Part shown: positions 1-7,113 of the stretch, one piece after another
How the letters are laid out: each line of letters starts with the position of its first letter
How positions within the stretch are numbered: position 1 is the stretch's first letter
Origin: Aristaeella lactis
Lineage (GTDB): Bacteria > Bacillota > Clostridia > Christensenellales > Aristaeellaceae
Reading direction: 5' to 3'
DNA length: 64,000 bases
Assembly (NCBI RefSeq): GCF_018118585.1
Contig: NZ_CP069421.1
Span: forward strand, 186,001 to 250,000
Program-made: the position numbers and the translations under genes
Notes under the pieces: generated by a model
Seen by the model: the letters and a program-made list of their open reading frames with translations, nothing else
What the model was told of the DNA's origin: nothing
Database searches by the model: none

Positions 1-1800
1 GTTGAGGAAGATGAATGCGAAGGCTTTATCTCTGAAGCCAACGGCGACACCGGAACGATTGCTGATAATCGCTGCACAGCTGAATTCACAAATACCCGCA
101 AGATCGGCAAGGCAATTCCGGAAATCAATAAGAAGATTGATGGCAAGGATGCCAAGGCCGTTCCGGACGGAGAATATGTATTCAAGCTGACGCCTGTGGG
201 CGGTGCTCCGATGCCTGAAAAAGACACGGTGACCATAGTCATGAAGGATGGTACAACCGAAGGAACGGCACAGTTCGGCGAAATCACGTATTGTACCGTG
301 ACATCTGAACCCTATGTCTATGAGATTACGGAAGTGCCCGGCGATACACCTAACATGACCTATTCCACGGAAAAGGTAGTCATGACGGTTGAGGTGACAG
401 AAGGCGAGAAGGAACTGGTGACAAAGATCACGTATACGGATAATAACAATACGCTGATCAACACCTATGAGATTCCGAGGGTTTCCGTGATGGTAAAGAA
501 GGTCTGGAAGGACGACGGAAACCGTGACGGACTGCGGCCGACCGGACTGAAGATCGAACTTCTGGCGGACGGAGAAGCAACCGGACAGTACGCAAACCTG
601 AACGCCGAAAACAACTGGCTGGATCGGATTGAAGACCTGCCCAAGTGCAAGGACGACAAGGATATCACCTACACCTGGAAGGAACCGTCGGTGGTCGGAT
701 ACACCCTGACGGGCACGGCCACAAGCGGCGAACTGACCACACTGACCAACACGCATGTGCCTGAGAAGACCAAGGTTCAGGTGAAGAAGGTCTGGGTGGA
801 CAGTGGCAAGCATCCGAGTGATATCAAGGTGCAGCTCTTTGCTGACGGTAAGGCAACTGATAAAGTGGCAACGCTGAATGCCGCGAACAACTGGACGTAC
901 AGCTGGGATGACCTGTGCAAGAATGCAAATAACGAAGGCCTGAGCAGGGAAATCCGCTACACGGTTGCTGAAACCGAAATTCCTGAAGGCTATGTGGCAA
1001 AGATCACCGGCGATGCTTCTACCGGCTTCGTGATCACAAACACGCTGGAGACCGGCAAACTGGTCATCCAGAAGGAGTTTGACATCAAGGAGCAGGAGGA
1101 CAAACCGGACGAAGATGAAATGACAACCGAAATTGAAGTCGTGAAGATCTGGGATGATAACGACAACAAGGACGGTAACCGGCCGGAAAGCATTACGGTA
1201 CACCTGTTCGCAGGCGGTGAGGAAGTCAGGACGGCTAAGCTGAGCGCGGATAACGGCTGGAAGCGGAAGTTCGGCGATCTGCCCAAGTTTGTGAAGGGCA
1301 GGCCGATCCAGTACACTGTGACGGAAGATCCGGTGGATATGTACGTCACAGAGATCTACGGATTCACGATCCGGAACAGGTATCAGCCGAACCTGACCAG
1401 CGCGACGATCCGGAAGGTCTGGAACGATGAGGAAAACAAGCTCCAGAACAGGCCGCTGAGCATTGTCATGACGCTGAAGAACGGCAGTACCGTGATCCAG
1501 AATGTGGTGCTGAATGAGCAGAACGGCTGGACCGCGACGATCACCGGGCTGCCCGCCAAACTGAACGGCGAACCTGCTGCATATACCTGGACAGAACAGG
1601 CGGTTCTGGGATATGTACAGGAAAGCATCACGACAAACGGTACGGTGACCGTGATCACCAACAAGCTCTGGACCAGGCCGGATACGCCGACCCAGGGCAG
1701 GACACCGAAGTTCCCGGGAGAAACGGTGGATATCGAAGAATATGATACACCGCTGGGAATTGAGGTTGTGATCAACCATGTTGGAGACTGCTTCGACTAA
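1..1800 (+). CDS. Cna_B-repeat surface protein, 3' part (5' end outside window)
   Basis: The reading frame is open from the first base, so the gene starts before the window; 599 residues are visible. The N-terminal visible part (about residues 40-160) resembles a pilin-type isopeptide domain. It is followed by four Cna_B-like beta domains starting near residues 162, 258, 376 and 468, each opening with a K(K/I)VW or RKVW motif and mostly closing with TNT/TNK, the usual Lys-Asn isopeptide pair. Such proteins form rigid stalks on Gram-positive surfaces. The C-terminus ends in VINHVGDCFD with no LPXTG motif, hydrophobic segment or basic tail, so sortase anchoring is not evident. The last five codons lie inside a 71-bp tandem repeat. 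The family call is secure; ligand and anchoring mode are unknown. Confidence 0.88.
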   Translation, partial: VEEDECEGFISEANGDTGTIADNRCTAEFTNTRKIGKAIPEINKKIDGKDAKAVPDGEYVFKLTPVGGAPMPEKDTVTIVMKDGTTEGTAQFGEITYCTVTSEPYVYEITEVPGDTPNMTYSTEKVVMTVEVTEGEKELVTKITYTDNNNTLINTYEIPRVSVMVKKVWKDDGNRDGLRPTGLKIELLADGEATGQYANLNAENNWLDRIEDLPKCKDDKDITYTWKEPSVVGYTLTGTATSGELTTLTNTHVPEKTKVQVKKVWVDSGKHPSDIKVQLFADGKATDKVATLNAANNWTYSWDDLCKNANNEGLSREIRYTVAETEIPEGYVAKITGDASTGFVITNTLETGKLVIQKEFDIKEQEDKPDEDEMTTEIEVVKIWDDNDNKDGNRPESITVHLFAGGEEVRTAKLSADNGWKRKFGDLPKFVKGRPIQYTVTEDPVDMYVTEIYGFTIRNRYQPNLTSATIRKVWNDEENKLQNRPLSIVMTLKNGSTVIQNVVLNEQNGWTATITGLPAKLNGEPAAYTWTEQAVLGYVQESITTNGTVTVITNKLWTRPDTPTQGRTPKFPGETVDIEEYDTPLGIEVVINHVGDCFD

Positions 1801-1943
1801 AAAACAGATTTCTCGACGCGGTCACTTTGTGCCCTTGCTCGAAATGACAAAGAAGAGACTGCTTCGACTAAAAAACAGATTTCTCGACGCGGTCACTTTG
1901 TGCCCTTGCTCGAAATGACAAAGAAGAGACTGCTTCGACTAAA
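1784..1943. repeat. 71-bp tandem repeat, two full copies plus 18 bp
   Basis: Two identical 71-bp units (1784-1854 and 1855-1925) are followed by the first 18 bp of a third (1926-1943). Each unit starts with GAGACTGCTTCGACTAA, which in copy 1 encodes the last residues and stop codon of the Cna_B protein. Each continues with a REP-like segment ending in CTTGCTCGAAATGACA. The array looks like duplication of a gene tail together with its downstream REP-like element. Confidence 0.93.
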
Positions 1944-1970
1944 GACTTTTCTCCTTTTTCTCCCTACCCC

Positions 1971-2003
1971 CGGGGGCCGGCGAAAGGCCGGTCCCCTTTT
2001 TTT
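1971..2003 (+). terminator. Rho-independent terminator
   Basis: GGGGCCGG, a CGAAAGG-containing loop and CCGGTCCCC form a GC-rich hairpin followed by seven T. It closes the Cna_B transcription unit just before the LysR promoter. Confidence 0.85.
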
Positions 2004-2030
2004 GACAACGGTTTTCAAGTGTGATAGTAT
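2002..2030 (+). promoter_or_regulatory. Sigma-A-type promoter of the LysR gene
   Basis: TTGACA (2002-2007), a 17-bp spacer and TAGTAT (2025-2030) preceded by TGA, an extended -10. It overlaps the T-run of the upstream terminator and puts the transcript start near 2037, which supports the ATG at 2078 rather than an in-frame GTG at 2045. Confidence 0.8.
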
Positions 2031-2077
2031 TGGCGCTATAGATTGTGTCTATAACTGAGAAAGGGAGCAGACAAACC

Positions 2078-3007
2078 ATGACGATCCAGCAGCTGAACTA
2101 TGTGATCACCATTTCCGAGAAAGGATCTCTGAACAAGGCGGCGGAAGTGCTGTATGTCACACAGCCCTCCCTGACCAGCGCTGTGCGTGAACTGGAAAAG
2201 GAACTGGGGATCACCCTTTTCAACCGCGGCGGGAAAGGCGTTACCCTGACTAACGATGGCGCGGAATTTATCCAGTATGCCCGGCAGGTGGTGACCCAGT
2301 ATGATCGGCTCCTGGAGAAATACGGAAAAGGCGGAAACCTGCGGAAAAAATTCGGCATCTCCTGCCAGCACTATTCCTTTGCTGTAAAGAGTTTTGTGGA
2401 AATGGTGAAGCAGTTCGATACGGATGAGTATGAGTTTGCGATCCGGGAAAGCAAAACCCGGGATGTGATCGAGGATGTGACCACCGGCAAGAGCGAGGTA
2501 GGTATTCTGTACCTGAGTGACTTTAACCGCAAGGCGATCGGCAAGTTCCTGAAGAGCAGCCAGCTGGAGTTCCATCCGCTGATCAAGTGCGAGCCGTACG
2601 TTTACCTGTGGAAGGGACATCCGCTGGCAAATAAAAAGTCGATCCGGCTGGAAGAACTGCGGGATTATCCCTGCCTGAGCTTTGAGCAGGGGCCCAGCGG
2701 TGCGTTCTATTTCGCGGAAGAGATCCTGAGCACCTATGACTATATCAGGACCATTAAAGCGACAGACCGGGCAACGATGCTGAACCTGATGGTGGGCCTG
2801 AACGGATATACCCTGTGCAGCGGCATTATCTGCGAGGAACTGAACGGATCCGACTATGTGGCTGTGGCCTTTGAGGATGAGGAAGAAGAGGTCGCCGCAG
2901 GACGGATGGAGATCGGGTACATTGTGAAGGAAAATATGATCCTGAGCCAGATGGCAGAAAAGTATATTGCGGAACTGAAGAGGTACCTGAGTTCAATTCA
3001 GAATTGA
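2078..3007 (+). CDS. LysR-family transcriptional regulator
   Basis: A 309-residue protein with an N-terminal winged helix (residues about 1-60, including LNKAAEVLYVTQPSLTSAVR) and a C-terminal periplasmic-binding-like effector domain, the usual LysR size and order. The chosen ATG follows AAGGGAG by about 10 bases and matches the family start (MTIQQLNYV); an upstream GTG would place the start too close to the promoter. No divergent target gene is adjacent: the gene stands alone between a terminator and a repeat cluster, so its effector and regulon cannot be inferred. An inverted repeat (GTTCAATT/AATTGAAC, 2991-3009) spans its stop codon. Confidence 0.92.
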   Translation: MTIQQLNYVITISEKGSLNKAAEVLYVTQPSLTSAVRELEKELGITLFNRGGKGVTLTNDGAEFIQYARQVVTQYDRLLEKYGKGGNLRKKFGISCQHYSFAVKSFVEMVKQFDTDEYEFAIRESKTRDVIEDVTTGKSEVGILYLSDFNRKAIGKFLKSSQLEFHPLIKCEPYVYLWKGHPLANKKSIRLEELRDYPCLSFEQGPSGAFYFAEEILSTYDYIRTIKATDRATMLNLMVGLNGYTLCSGIICEELNGSDYVAVAFEDEEEEVAAGRMEIGYIVKENMILSQMAEKYIAELKRYLSSIQN

Positions 3008-3012
3008 ACCCA

Positions 3013-3040
3013 GGTAGGAGGTAGGAGGTAGGAAGTAGGA
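3013..3040. repeat. Heptamer microsatellite GGTAGGA x4
   Basis: Three exact GGTAGGA units and one AGTAGGA unit lie directly behind the LysR gene. The unit resembles a Shine-Dalgarno sequence but has no start codon close behind it. Confidence 0.9.
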
Positions 3041-3054
3041 GGTGTTTCGCCTGC

Positions 3055-3398
3055 GGGCGGGGAGATCCTTCGTCTGCGCTCCCTTCGTACCGCCCACTTC
3101 GTGGCCCGGGGCTGATACCCGCAACCTCAATCGACGTGGTTCCACACTGTGGAGACCACTTGTTTCGGTTTCTTGCCCGGGGCTGCCGCCCGTTCTCCAC
3201 TGAAAACGATCCACTGGATCGTTTTCCGGGCGTTCCGAACCCCAGAACCGATGAGATTTCCTCCACTGGAGGTCATCGGTTCTTCGCCCCGTTCTCTGCT
3301 GAAAACGATTTGAATCGCGCACGCACCGCGGACCTGTGGCCCCGCGCACCGCGCACGGGAGGCAGCCTGGCTCGTTTTCCGGGCGCTTCGAACACTTT
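3055..3398. repeat. Cluster of composite palindromes
   Basis: This gap holds no convincing gene. It contains a truncated REP-like unit (from 3055), an imperfect hairpin near 3135-3158 (GTGGTTCCAC/GTGGAGACCAC), a perfect hairpin GAAAACGAT-7 nt-ATCGTTTTC (3202-3226), a hairpin GAACCGATGA/TCATCGGTTC with an inner CCTCC/GGAGG stem (3245-3282), and an 87-bp element (3299-3385) bounded by GAAAACGA and TCGTTTTC. The 87-bp element recurs at 6897-6983 with one mismatch. A 92-codon frame through it is of repeat origin and is not called as a gene. Confidence 0.85.
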
Positions 3399-3424
3399 AA
3401 GCGGAAATGAATAATGGTGGATAA

Positions 3425-3450
3425 AACAGCGTCTATGGACGCTGTTTTTT
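3425..3450 (+). terminator. Terminator hairpin in repeat region
   Basis: AACAGCGTC, loop TATG, GACGCTGTT and a T-run. The sequence just before it (CACTTTAAGCGGAA...TAATGGTGGA) is also found before the terminator at 6791, so block and terminator recur together. Confidence 0.75.
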
Positions 3451-3460
3451 GAATTGATCA

Positions 3461-3497
3461 GATCTCTCCGCTTCACTTCGTTCCGGTCGAGATGACA
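3461..3497. repeat. REP-like intergenic unit
   Basis: GATCTCTCCGCTTC...GTCGAGATGACA fits the pattern GA(T/G)(A/T)TCTC-CGAC-core-TCGAGATGACA also seen at 1807, 1878, 6725, 6847/6995, 8397 and 8451. The remaining 3498-3619 is A-rich and holds nothing recognisable. Confidence 0.7.
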
Positions 3498-3619
3498 CAT
3501 GGGTTGGATGCTCGCGGGCGAAAGAGTTGAAAAACTGAGTGACAAACTGATAAAAACACAACGAAAAACTGGATACAAAACATGGTTTAACAATTAAGAA
3601 AAACGAAACATTTCAAGGA

Positions 3620-3649
3620 TTGACAAGCGAAAAAAGAAGAGACTATAAT
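3620..3649 (+). promoter_or_regulatory. Consensus promoter of mgtE
   Basis: TTGACA (3620-3625), an 18-bp spacer and TATAAT (3644-3649), both hexamers perfect. Transcription would start near 3656, leaving an untranslated leader of about 260 nt before mgtE. Confidence 0.85.
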
Positions 3650-3655
3650 AACGTG

Positions 3656-3918
3656 AAAAGGCCGGACGGAGAGATTCGATCCGGCTGAAAAAATGAAAAA
3701 AATGAGGAGGGAATGTCATGGACGCTGGGAGTAGCAGCGGCATAGCGGTTGGGCGAAGACAGCGGGTTCCGGGCGCCGTGACGTTCCGGTTCCGCATGTC
3801 ATAAATTCAATCTGCCGCTATGTCTGATACCGGGAAAGTGTCCTGATTTTCGGGATGACAACCCGGTATTATATGCTTCTGGCAACTGACCATTCTAACC
3901 AAATGGGAGGGAGCAAGC
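3656..3918 (+). promoter_or_regulatory. Long structured mgtE leader, candidate metal riboswitch
   Basis: The roughly 260-nt leader between promoter and mgtE can fold extensively. CATAGCGG (about 3739) pairs with CCGCTATG (about 3815) around an inner GCGG/CCGC hairpin, and TACCGGG...CCCGGTA forms a second hairpin near 3829-3870. GGGAGTAGC (about 3727) resembles the GGGGAGUAG loop of the yybP-ykoY manganese riboswitch. The conserved M-box blocks typical of mgtE leaders were not found. A Shine-Dalgarno-like GAGGAGGGAATGTCATG lies inside at about 3702-3720, but its frame is short. A regulatory leader is likely; the class is unproven. Confidence 0.4.
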
Positions 3919-5295
3919 ATGGCGGAACATTCTGTCACTGTCGAAAACACTTTACAGGCCTTACTTTCTGAAAAAAAGTACACTACCATCCGGGACATCC
4001 TTGTAACGATGAATCCCGCGGATATTGCTGCGGTTTTTTCCGGCGTTGAACCGGAAAAACAGCCGCTGCTGTTCCGGCTTCTGCCGAAGGAACTGGCCGC
4101 GGAAAGCTTCGTTGAAATGGAAAGCGAGGACCAGGAACAGCTGATCAGGGGTATCAGCGATAAGGAACTGCGCCAGGTCATGGACGAACTGTACGTCGAT
4201 GACGCGGTGGATATTGTCGAAGAGATGCCCGCGAACGTTGTTCAGAGAATCCTGGCCCAGGCAGATCCGGAAATGCGCAAGGAGATCAACGAGATCCTGC
4301 AGTATCCCGAAGACTCCGCTGGTTCCGTGATGACCACGGAGTACGTAAAGCTGACACCGGATATGACGGTTGGGGACGCGATCCTGCGGATTCGCCGCAC
4401 CGGTGTGGACAAGGAAACCATTTATACCTGTTATGTACTGAAGAACCGGCTGCTGGTTGGTACGGTCAGCGTCAAGAGCCTGCTGCTAGCCCCCAGTGAC
4501 CTGCAGACCATTGACAGCATCATGGACACCAACCTGATCACGGTATCGACCCATACTGACCAGGAAGAAGTTGCCCAGATGATGAGCAAGTACAACCTGC
4601 TGGCAATCCCGGTCGTGGACGGCGATAACCGGATGGTCGGTATCGTCACATTCGACGATGCCATGGACGTTGTCGAAGAAGAGACCACCGAGGATATGGA
4701 GATCATGGCCGGTATGACGCCGAGCGACAAGACATACCTGAAGTCTTCGCCGCTGGATCTGTTCATTCACCGGATTCCCTGGCTCTCCCTGCTGATGATT
4801 TCTGCCACATTTACGGGCATTATTATCTCACAGTTTGAGAAAAAGCTGGAAGCTCTGACCTGCCTGGCCGCCTTTATCCCGATGCTGATGGACACCGGCG
4901 GTAACAGCGGTTCCCAGAGCTCTGTTACAGTCATCCGTGCCCTTTCCCTGGGCGAACTGGAATTCAAGGACCTGGGCAAGGTGATCTGGAAAGAGGTAAG
5001 GACGGCTGTGATCTGCGGTTTGGTGCTGAGCGTGTTGTGCTTCGGCAAGGTTATGCTGATAGACCGGCTGCTTATGCATAATGAAGACGTGAGCCTGATG
5101 GTAGCTGTGGTTGTAGGCCTGACGCTGGCTGTGACAGTGCTGTGCGCTAAACTGGTCGGCTGTACGCTGCCGATGCTGGCGAAGAAACTGGGCTTTGACC
5201 CGGCGGTCATGGCCAGTCCGTTTATAACGACCATTGTGGACGCACTGAGCCTGCTGGTATACTTCGGAATCGCGACAACCCTGCTTAAGTTATAA
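3919..5295 (+). CDS. mgtE: Magnesium transporter MgtE
   Basis: MgtE is a Mg2+-gated divalent cation channel of the cytoplasmic membrane. The 458-residue protein has the standard order: an N-terminal alpha-helical domain (about 10-130), two CBS domains (about 135-260, the second around VSTHTDQEEVAQMM) that sense cytosolic Mg2+, and a five-helix membrane domain (about 287-458). The pore signature PMLMDTGGNSGSQSS lies near residue 320. GGGAGGG stands seven bases before the ATG. A long leader precedes it and the flippase gene follows after two bases, so the two are probably co-transcribed, although their roles are not obviously linked. Assignment is secure; cobalt or other cation transport cannot be excluded. 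Confidence 0.96.
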   Translation: MAEHSVTVENTLQALLSEKKYTTIRDILVTMNPADIAAVFSGVEPEKQPLLFRLLPKELAAESFVEMESEDQEQLIRGISDKELRQVMDELYVDDAVDIVEEMPANVVQRILAQADPEMRKEINEILQYPEDSAGSVMTTEYVKLTPDMTVGDAILRIRRTGVDKETIYTCYVLKNRLLVGTVSVKSLLLAPSDLQTIDSIMDTNLITVSTHTDQEEVAQMMSKYNLLAIPVVDGDNRMVGIVTFDDAMDVVEEETTEDMEIMAGMTPSDKTYLKSSPLDLFIHRIPWLSLLMISATFTGIIISQFEKKLEALTCLAAFIPMLMDTGGNSGSQSSVTVIRALSLGELEFKDLGKVIWKEVRTAVICGLVLSVLCFGKVMLIDRLLMHNEDVSLMVAVVVGLTLAVTVLCAKLVGCTLPMLAKKLGFDPAVMASPFITTIVDALSLLVYFGIATTLLKL

Positions 5296-5297
5296 GT

Positions 5298-6713
5298 ATG
5301 AGTACAAAAAAGAACGCGGCTTACAATGTCGCCTACCGGGTCTTTTCGATACTGCTGCCGCTGGTTACGGCACCGTACCTGGATAAGACTGTCGGCACAG
5401 CCGGCGTTGGTCTCTATTCCAACGAGTGGGCGATGAGCGAGCTCTTCTGCCTGGTGGGCATGCTGGGCCTGGCGGATTACGGCGTCAGGTCTATTGCCAA
5501 TGTCCGGGACGACCGGGAACAGCTGGACAGGACTTTCTCAGGCATCTGGCAGATGCAGCTGCTGGTTGCCAGTATTACGCTGCTGTTCTGGCTGGGATAT
5601 GTGTTCCTGTTTGCCGGGGAGGGCAAAACGATTGCCCTGCACCTGACCATGATGAGCATCAGCTGCCTGTGCAGCTTTGACTGGTGCCTGATGGGCCTGG
5701 ACCAGTTCAAGTCCATTGCCCTGCGGAATACGTTTGTGAAGCTTGCGGCAGCGGCCTGCGTATTTATCTTTATCAAAAACGTTGATGACCTCTGGATCTA
5801 TGGCTTTGCCTGGAGTCTTGCGACGCTGCTGGGCAACCTGAGCTGCGCGGCGACGCTGAAGGGAAAGGTGAGCTATCACCGGGTTTCCATGAAGGAAACG
5901 CTGAAGCACCTGCGACCCTGCGCAGTGCTGTTCATCTCCGTCGCGGCTGTCAGCATTTACCGCAAGATGGACAAGGTCATGGTCAAGAATATTGCGGGCA
6001 AATATGAAAACGGCCTGTATGAAAGCGCGGAAAAGATCATCTACTGCCTGAGCGGCTTTATTTCCGCTATCGGGACTGTGATGATGCCGAAGATTACGAA
6101 CCTGCTGAAAAAAGGCGAAACGGAAAAGATCGCGAAGCATATCGACAAAAGCATGAACCTGATCATCTGCATGGTGAGTGCCATGGCTTTCGGCCTGGCG
6201 GCGGTTGCGGACCGGTTTGCGCCGCTGTTCTTCCCGAAGTCCGGTGCATGTTATGTGCTGATGATCCCGCTGGGATTTACACTGATCATGATCGGCTTTG
6301 CCAACGTGATCCGTACCCAGGTGGTGCTGCCCCAGAAAAGGGACCATATCTTCGTGAAGAGCGTGTGTACCGGTGCTGTGGTGAATCTGATCGTGAATGC
6401 CTGCCTGATCCCTTCCATGAAGGCCATGGGCGCGGTCATCGGGACGCTGGCCGCGGAGATGACCGTGCCGGTGGCGCAGTATATCATTCTGCGGAAGGAA
6501 CTGCCGTATAAGCGGTTTATCGGATATGTGGGAGTCTACGCGGTGATCGGCGGAATTATGCTGGCCGGTGTACGTGCGGTCGGAAGCCTGCTGCCGGTCA
6601 ATAACTGGCTGAATCTTGGCATTATGACCGTTACGGGAATCGCGGTATACGGGGCGCTTTGCCTGGCCTGGTGGAAGGTCAGCAAAACCGACTTCAGGGT
6701 GCTGAATACGTAA
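5298..6713 (+). CDS. MATE/Wzx-like polysaccharide flippase
   Basis: A 471-residue integral membrane protein with about 12-14 hydrophobic segments and no signal peptide, resembling oligosaccharide flippases of the MOP superfamily (polysaccharide_synt family). Family markers are the N-terminal NAAYNVAYRVFSILLPLVTAPYL segment (in part) and VVLPQKRDHIF in a late loop. Such proteins flip lipid-linked glycans to the outer membrane face. The ATG follows the mgtE stop by two bases, implying translational coupling. No glycosyltransferases are adjacent, so its substrate is unknown. A terminator follows at about 6791. Confidence 0.88.
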   Translation: MSTKKNAAYNVAYRVFSILLPLVTAPYLDKTVGTAGVGLYSNEWAMSELFCLVGMLGLADYGVRSIANVRDDREQLDRTFSGIWQMQLLVASITLLFWLGYVFLFAGEGKTIALHLTMMSISCLCSFDWCLMGLDQFKSIALRNTFVKLAAAACVFIFIKNVDDLWIYGFAWSLATLLGNLSCAATLKGKVSYHRVSMKETLKHLRPCAVLFISVAAVSIYRKMDKVMVKNIAGKYENGLYESAEKIIYCLSGFISAIGTVMMPKITNLLKKGETEKIAKHIDKSMNLIICMVSAMAFGLAAVADRFAPLFFPKSGACYVLMIPLGFTLIMIGFANVIRTQVVLPQKRDHIFVKSVCTGAVVNLIVNACLIPSMKAMGAVIGTLAAEMTVPVAQYIILRKELPYKRFIGYVGVYAVIGGIMLAGVRAVGSLLPVNNWLNLGIMTVTGIAVYGALCLAWWKVSKTDFRVLNT

Positions 6714-6724
6714 GAACTGAAGAC

Positions 6725-6765
6725 GAGATCCATCGACGCGGCCTTTGGCCTTGCTTAGGATGACA
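6725..6765. repeat. REP-like intergenic unit
   Basis: GAGATCCATCGACGCGG...CTTGCTTAGGATGACA matches the unit pattern seen in the tandem array at 1784 and elsewhere. It runs straight into a CACTTTAAGCGGAATAATGGTGG block shared with 3393-3420. Confidence 0.75.
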
Positions 6766-6790
6766 CTTTAAGCGGAATAATGGTGGAAAA

Positions 6791-6818
6791 AACCGCACCG
6801 GAATGGTGCGGTTTCTTT
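6791..6818 (+). terminator. Terminator of the mgtE-flippase unit
   Basis: AACCGCACC, loop GGAAT, GGTGCGGTT, then TTCTTT. It has the same upstream block as the terminator at 3425. Confidence 0.8.
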
Positions 6819-6846
6819 GAATAAAAGCGTCCTTCGGACGTGGTAA

Positions 6847-7003
6847 GGGATCCCTCGACTCGGCTACGCCGCCCCGGGGCTGCCGCCCGTTCTTCACTGA
6901 AAACGATTTGAATCGCGCACGCACCGCGGACCTGTGGTCCCGCGCACCGCGCACGGGAGGCAGCCTGGCTCGTTTTCCGGGCGTTCCGAACCCCAGGATG
7001 ACA
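6847..7003. repeat. REP-like unit split by an inserted palindromic element
   Basis: The 5' half of a REP-like unit (GGGATCCCTCGACTCGGCTACGCCGC, in parts, 6847-6872) and its 3' end (AGGATGACA, 6995-7003) are separated by about 120 bp. That insert contains CCGGGGCTGCCGCCCGTTCT and the 87-bp GAAAACGA...TCGTTTTC element (6897-6983), 86/87 identical to 3299-3385. The arrangement suggests insertion into a pre-existing unit. No gene is supported in 6714-7065. Confidence 0.75.
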
Positions 7004-7065
7004 ACGGGGGCGTATGTCTGCGGCCGCGAGAATAATTCTGCCTGCAGAAAGAATGATAAACAATA

Positions 7066-7097
7066 TAAAAACGGACGACCAGATGGTCGCCCGTTTT
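7066..7097 (-). terminator. Terminator of the LCP gene
   Basis: On the minus strand ACGGGCGACC, loop ATC, GGTCGTCCGT (one G-U pair) followed by five T, directly downstream of the LCP stop codon. Confidence 0.85.
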
Positions 7098-7113
7098 ATG
7101 CTGGCTTAAGTGA

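Noticed and set aside
2-190. 62-codon frame at the left edge
   Set aside because: It is out of frame with the continuous Cna_B reading frame that covers the same bases from position 1.
1784-1943. CRISPR array
   Set aside because: The repeats are contiguous with no spacers between them, and no cas genes are present in the window.
3136-3414. 92-codon plus-strand frame and similar minus-strand frames in the gap behind the LysR gene
   Set aside because: They run entirely through palindromic repeats shared with 6870-7000, lack ribosome sites and have no plausible protein features.
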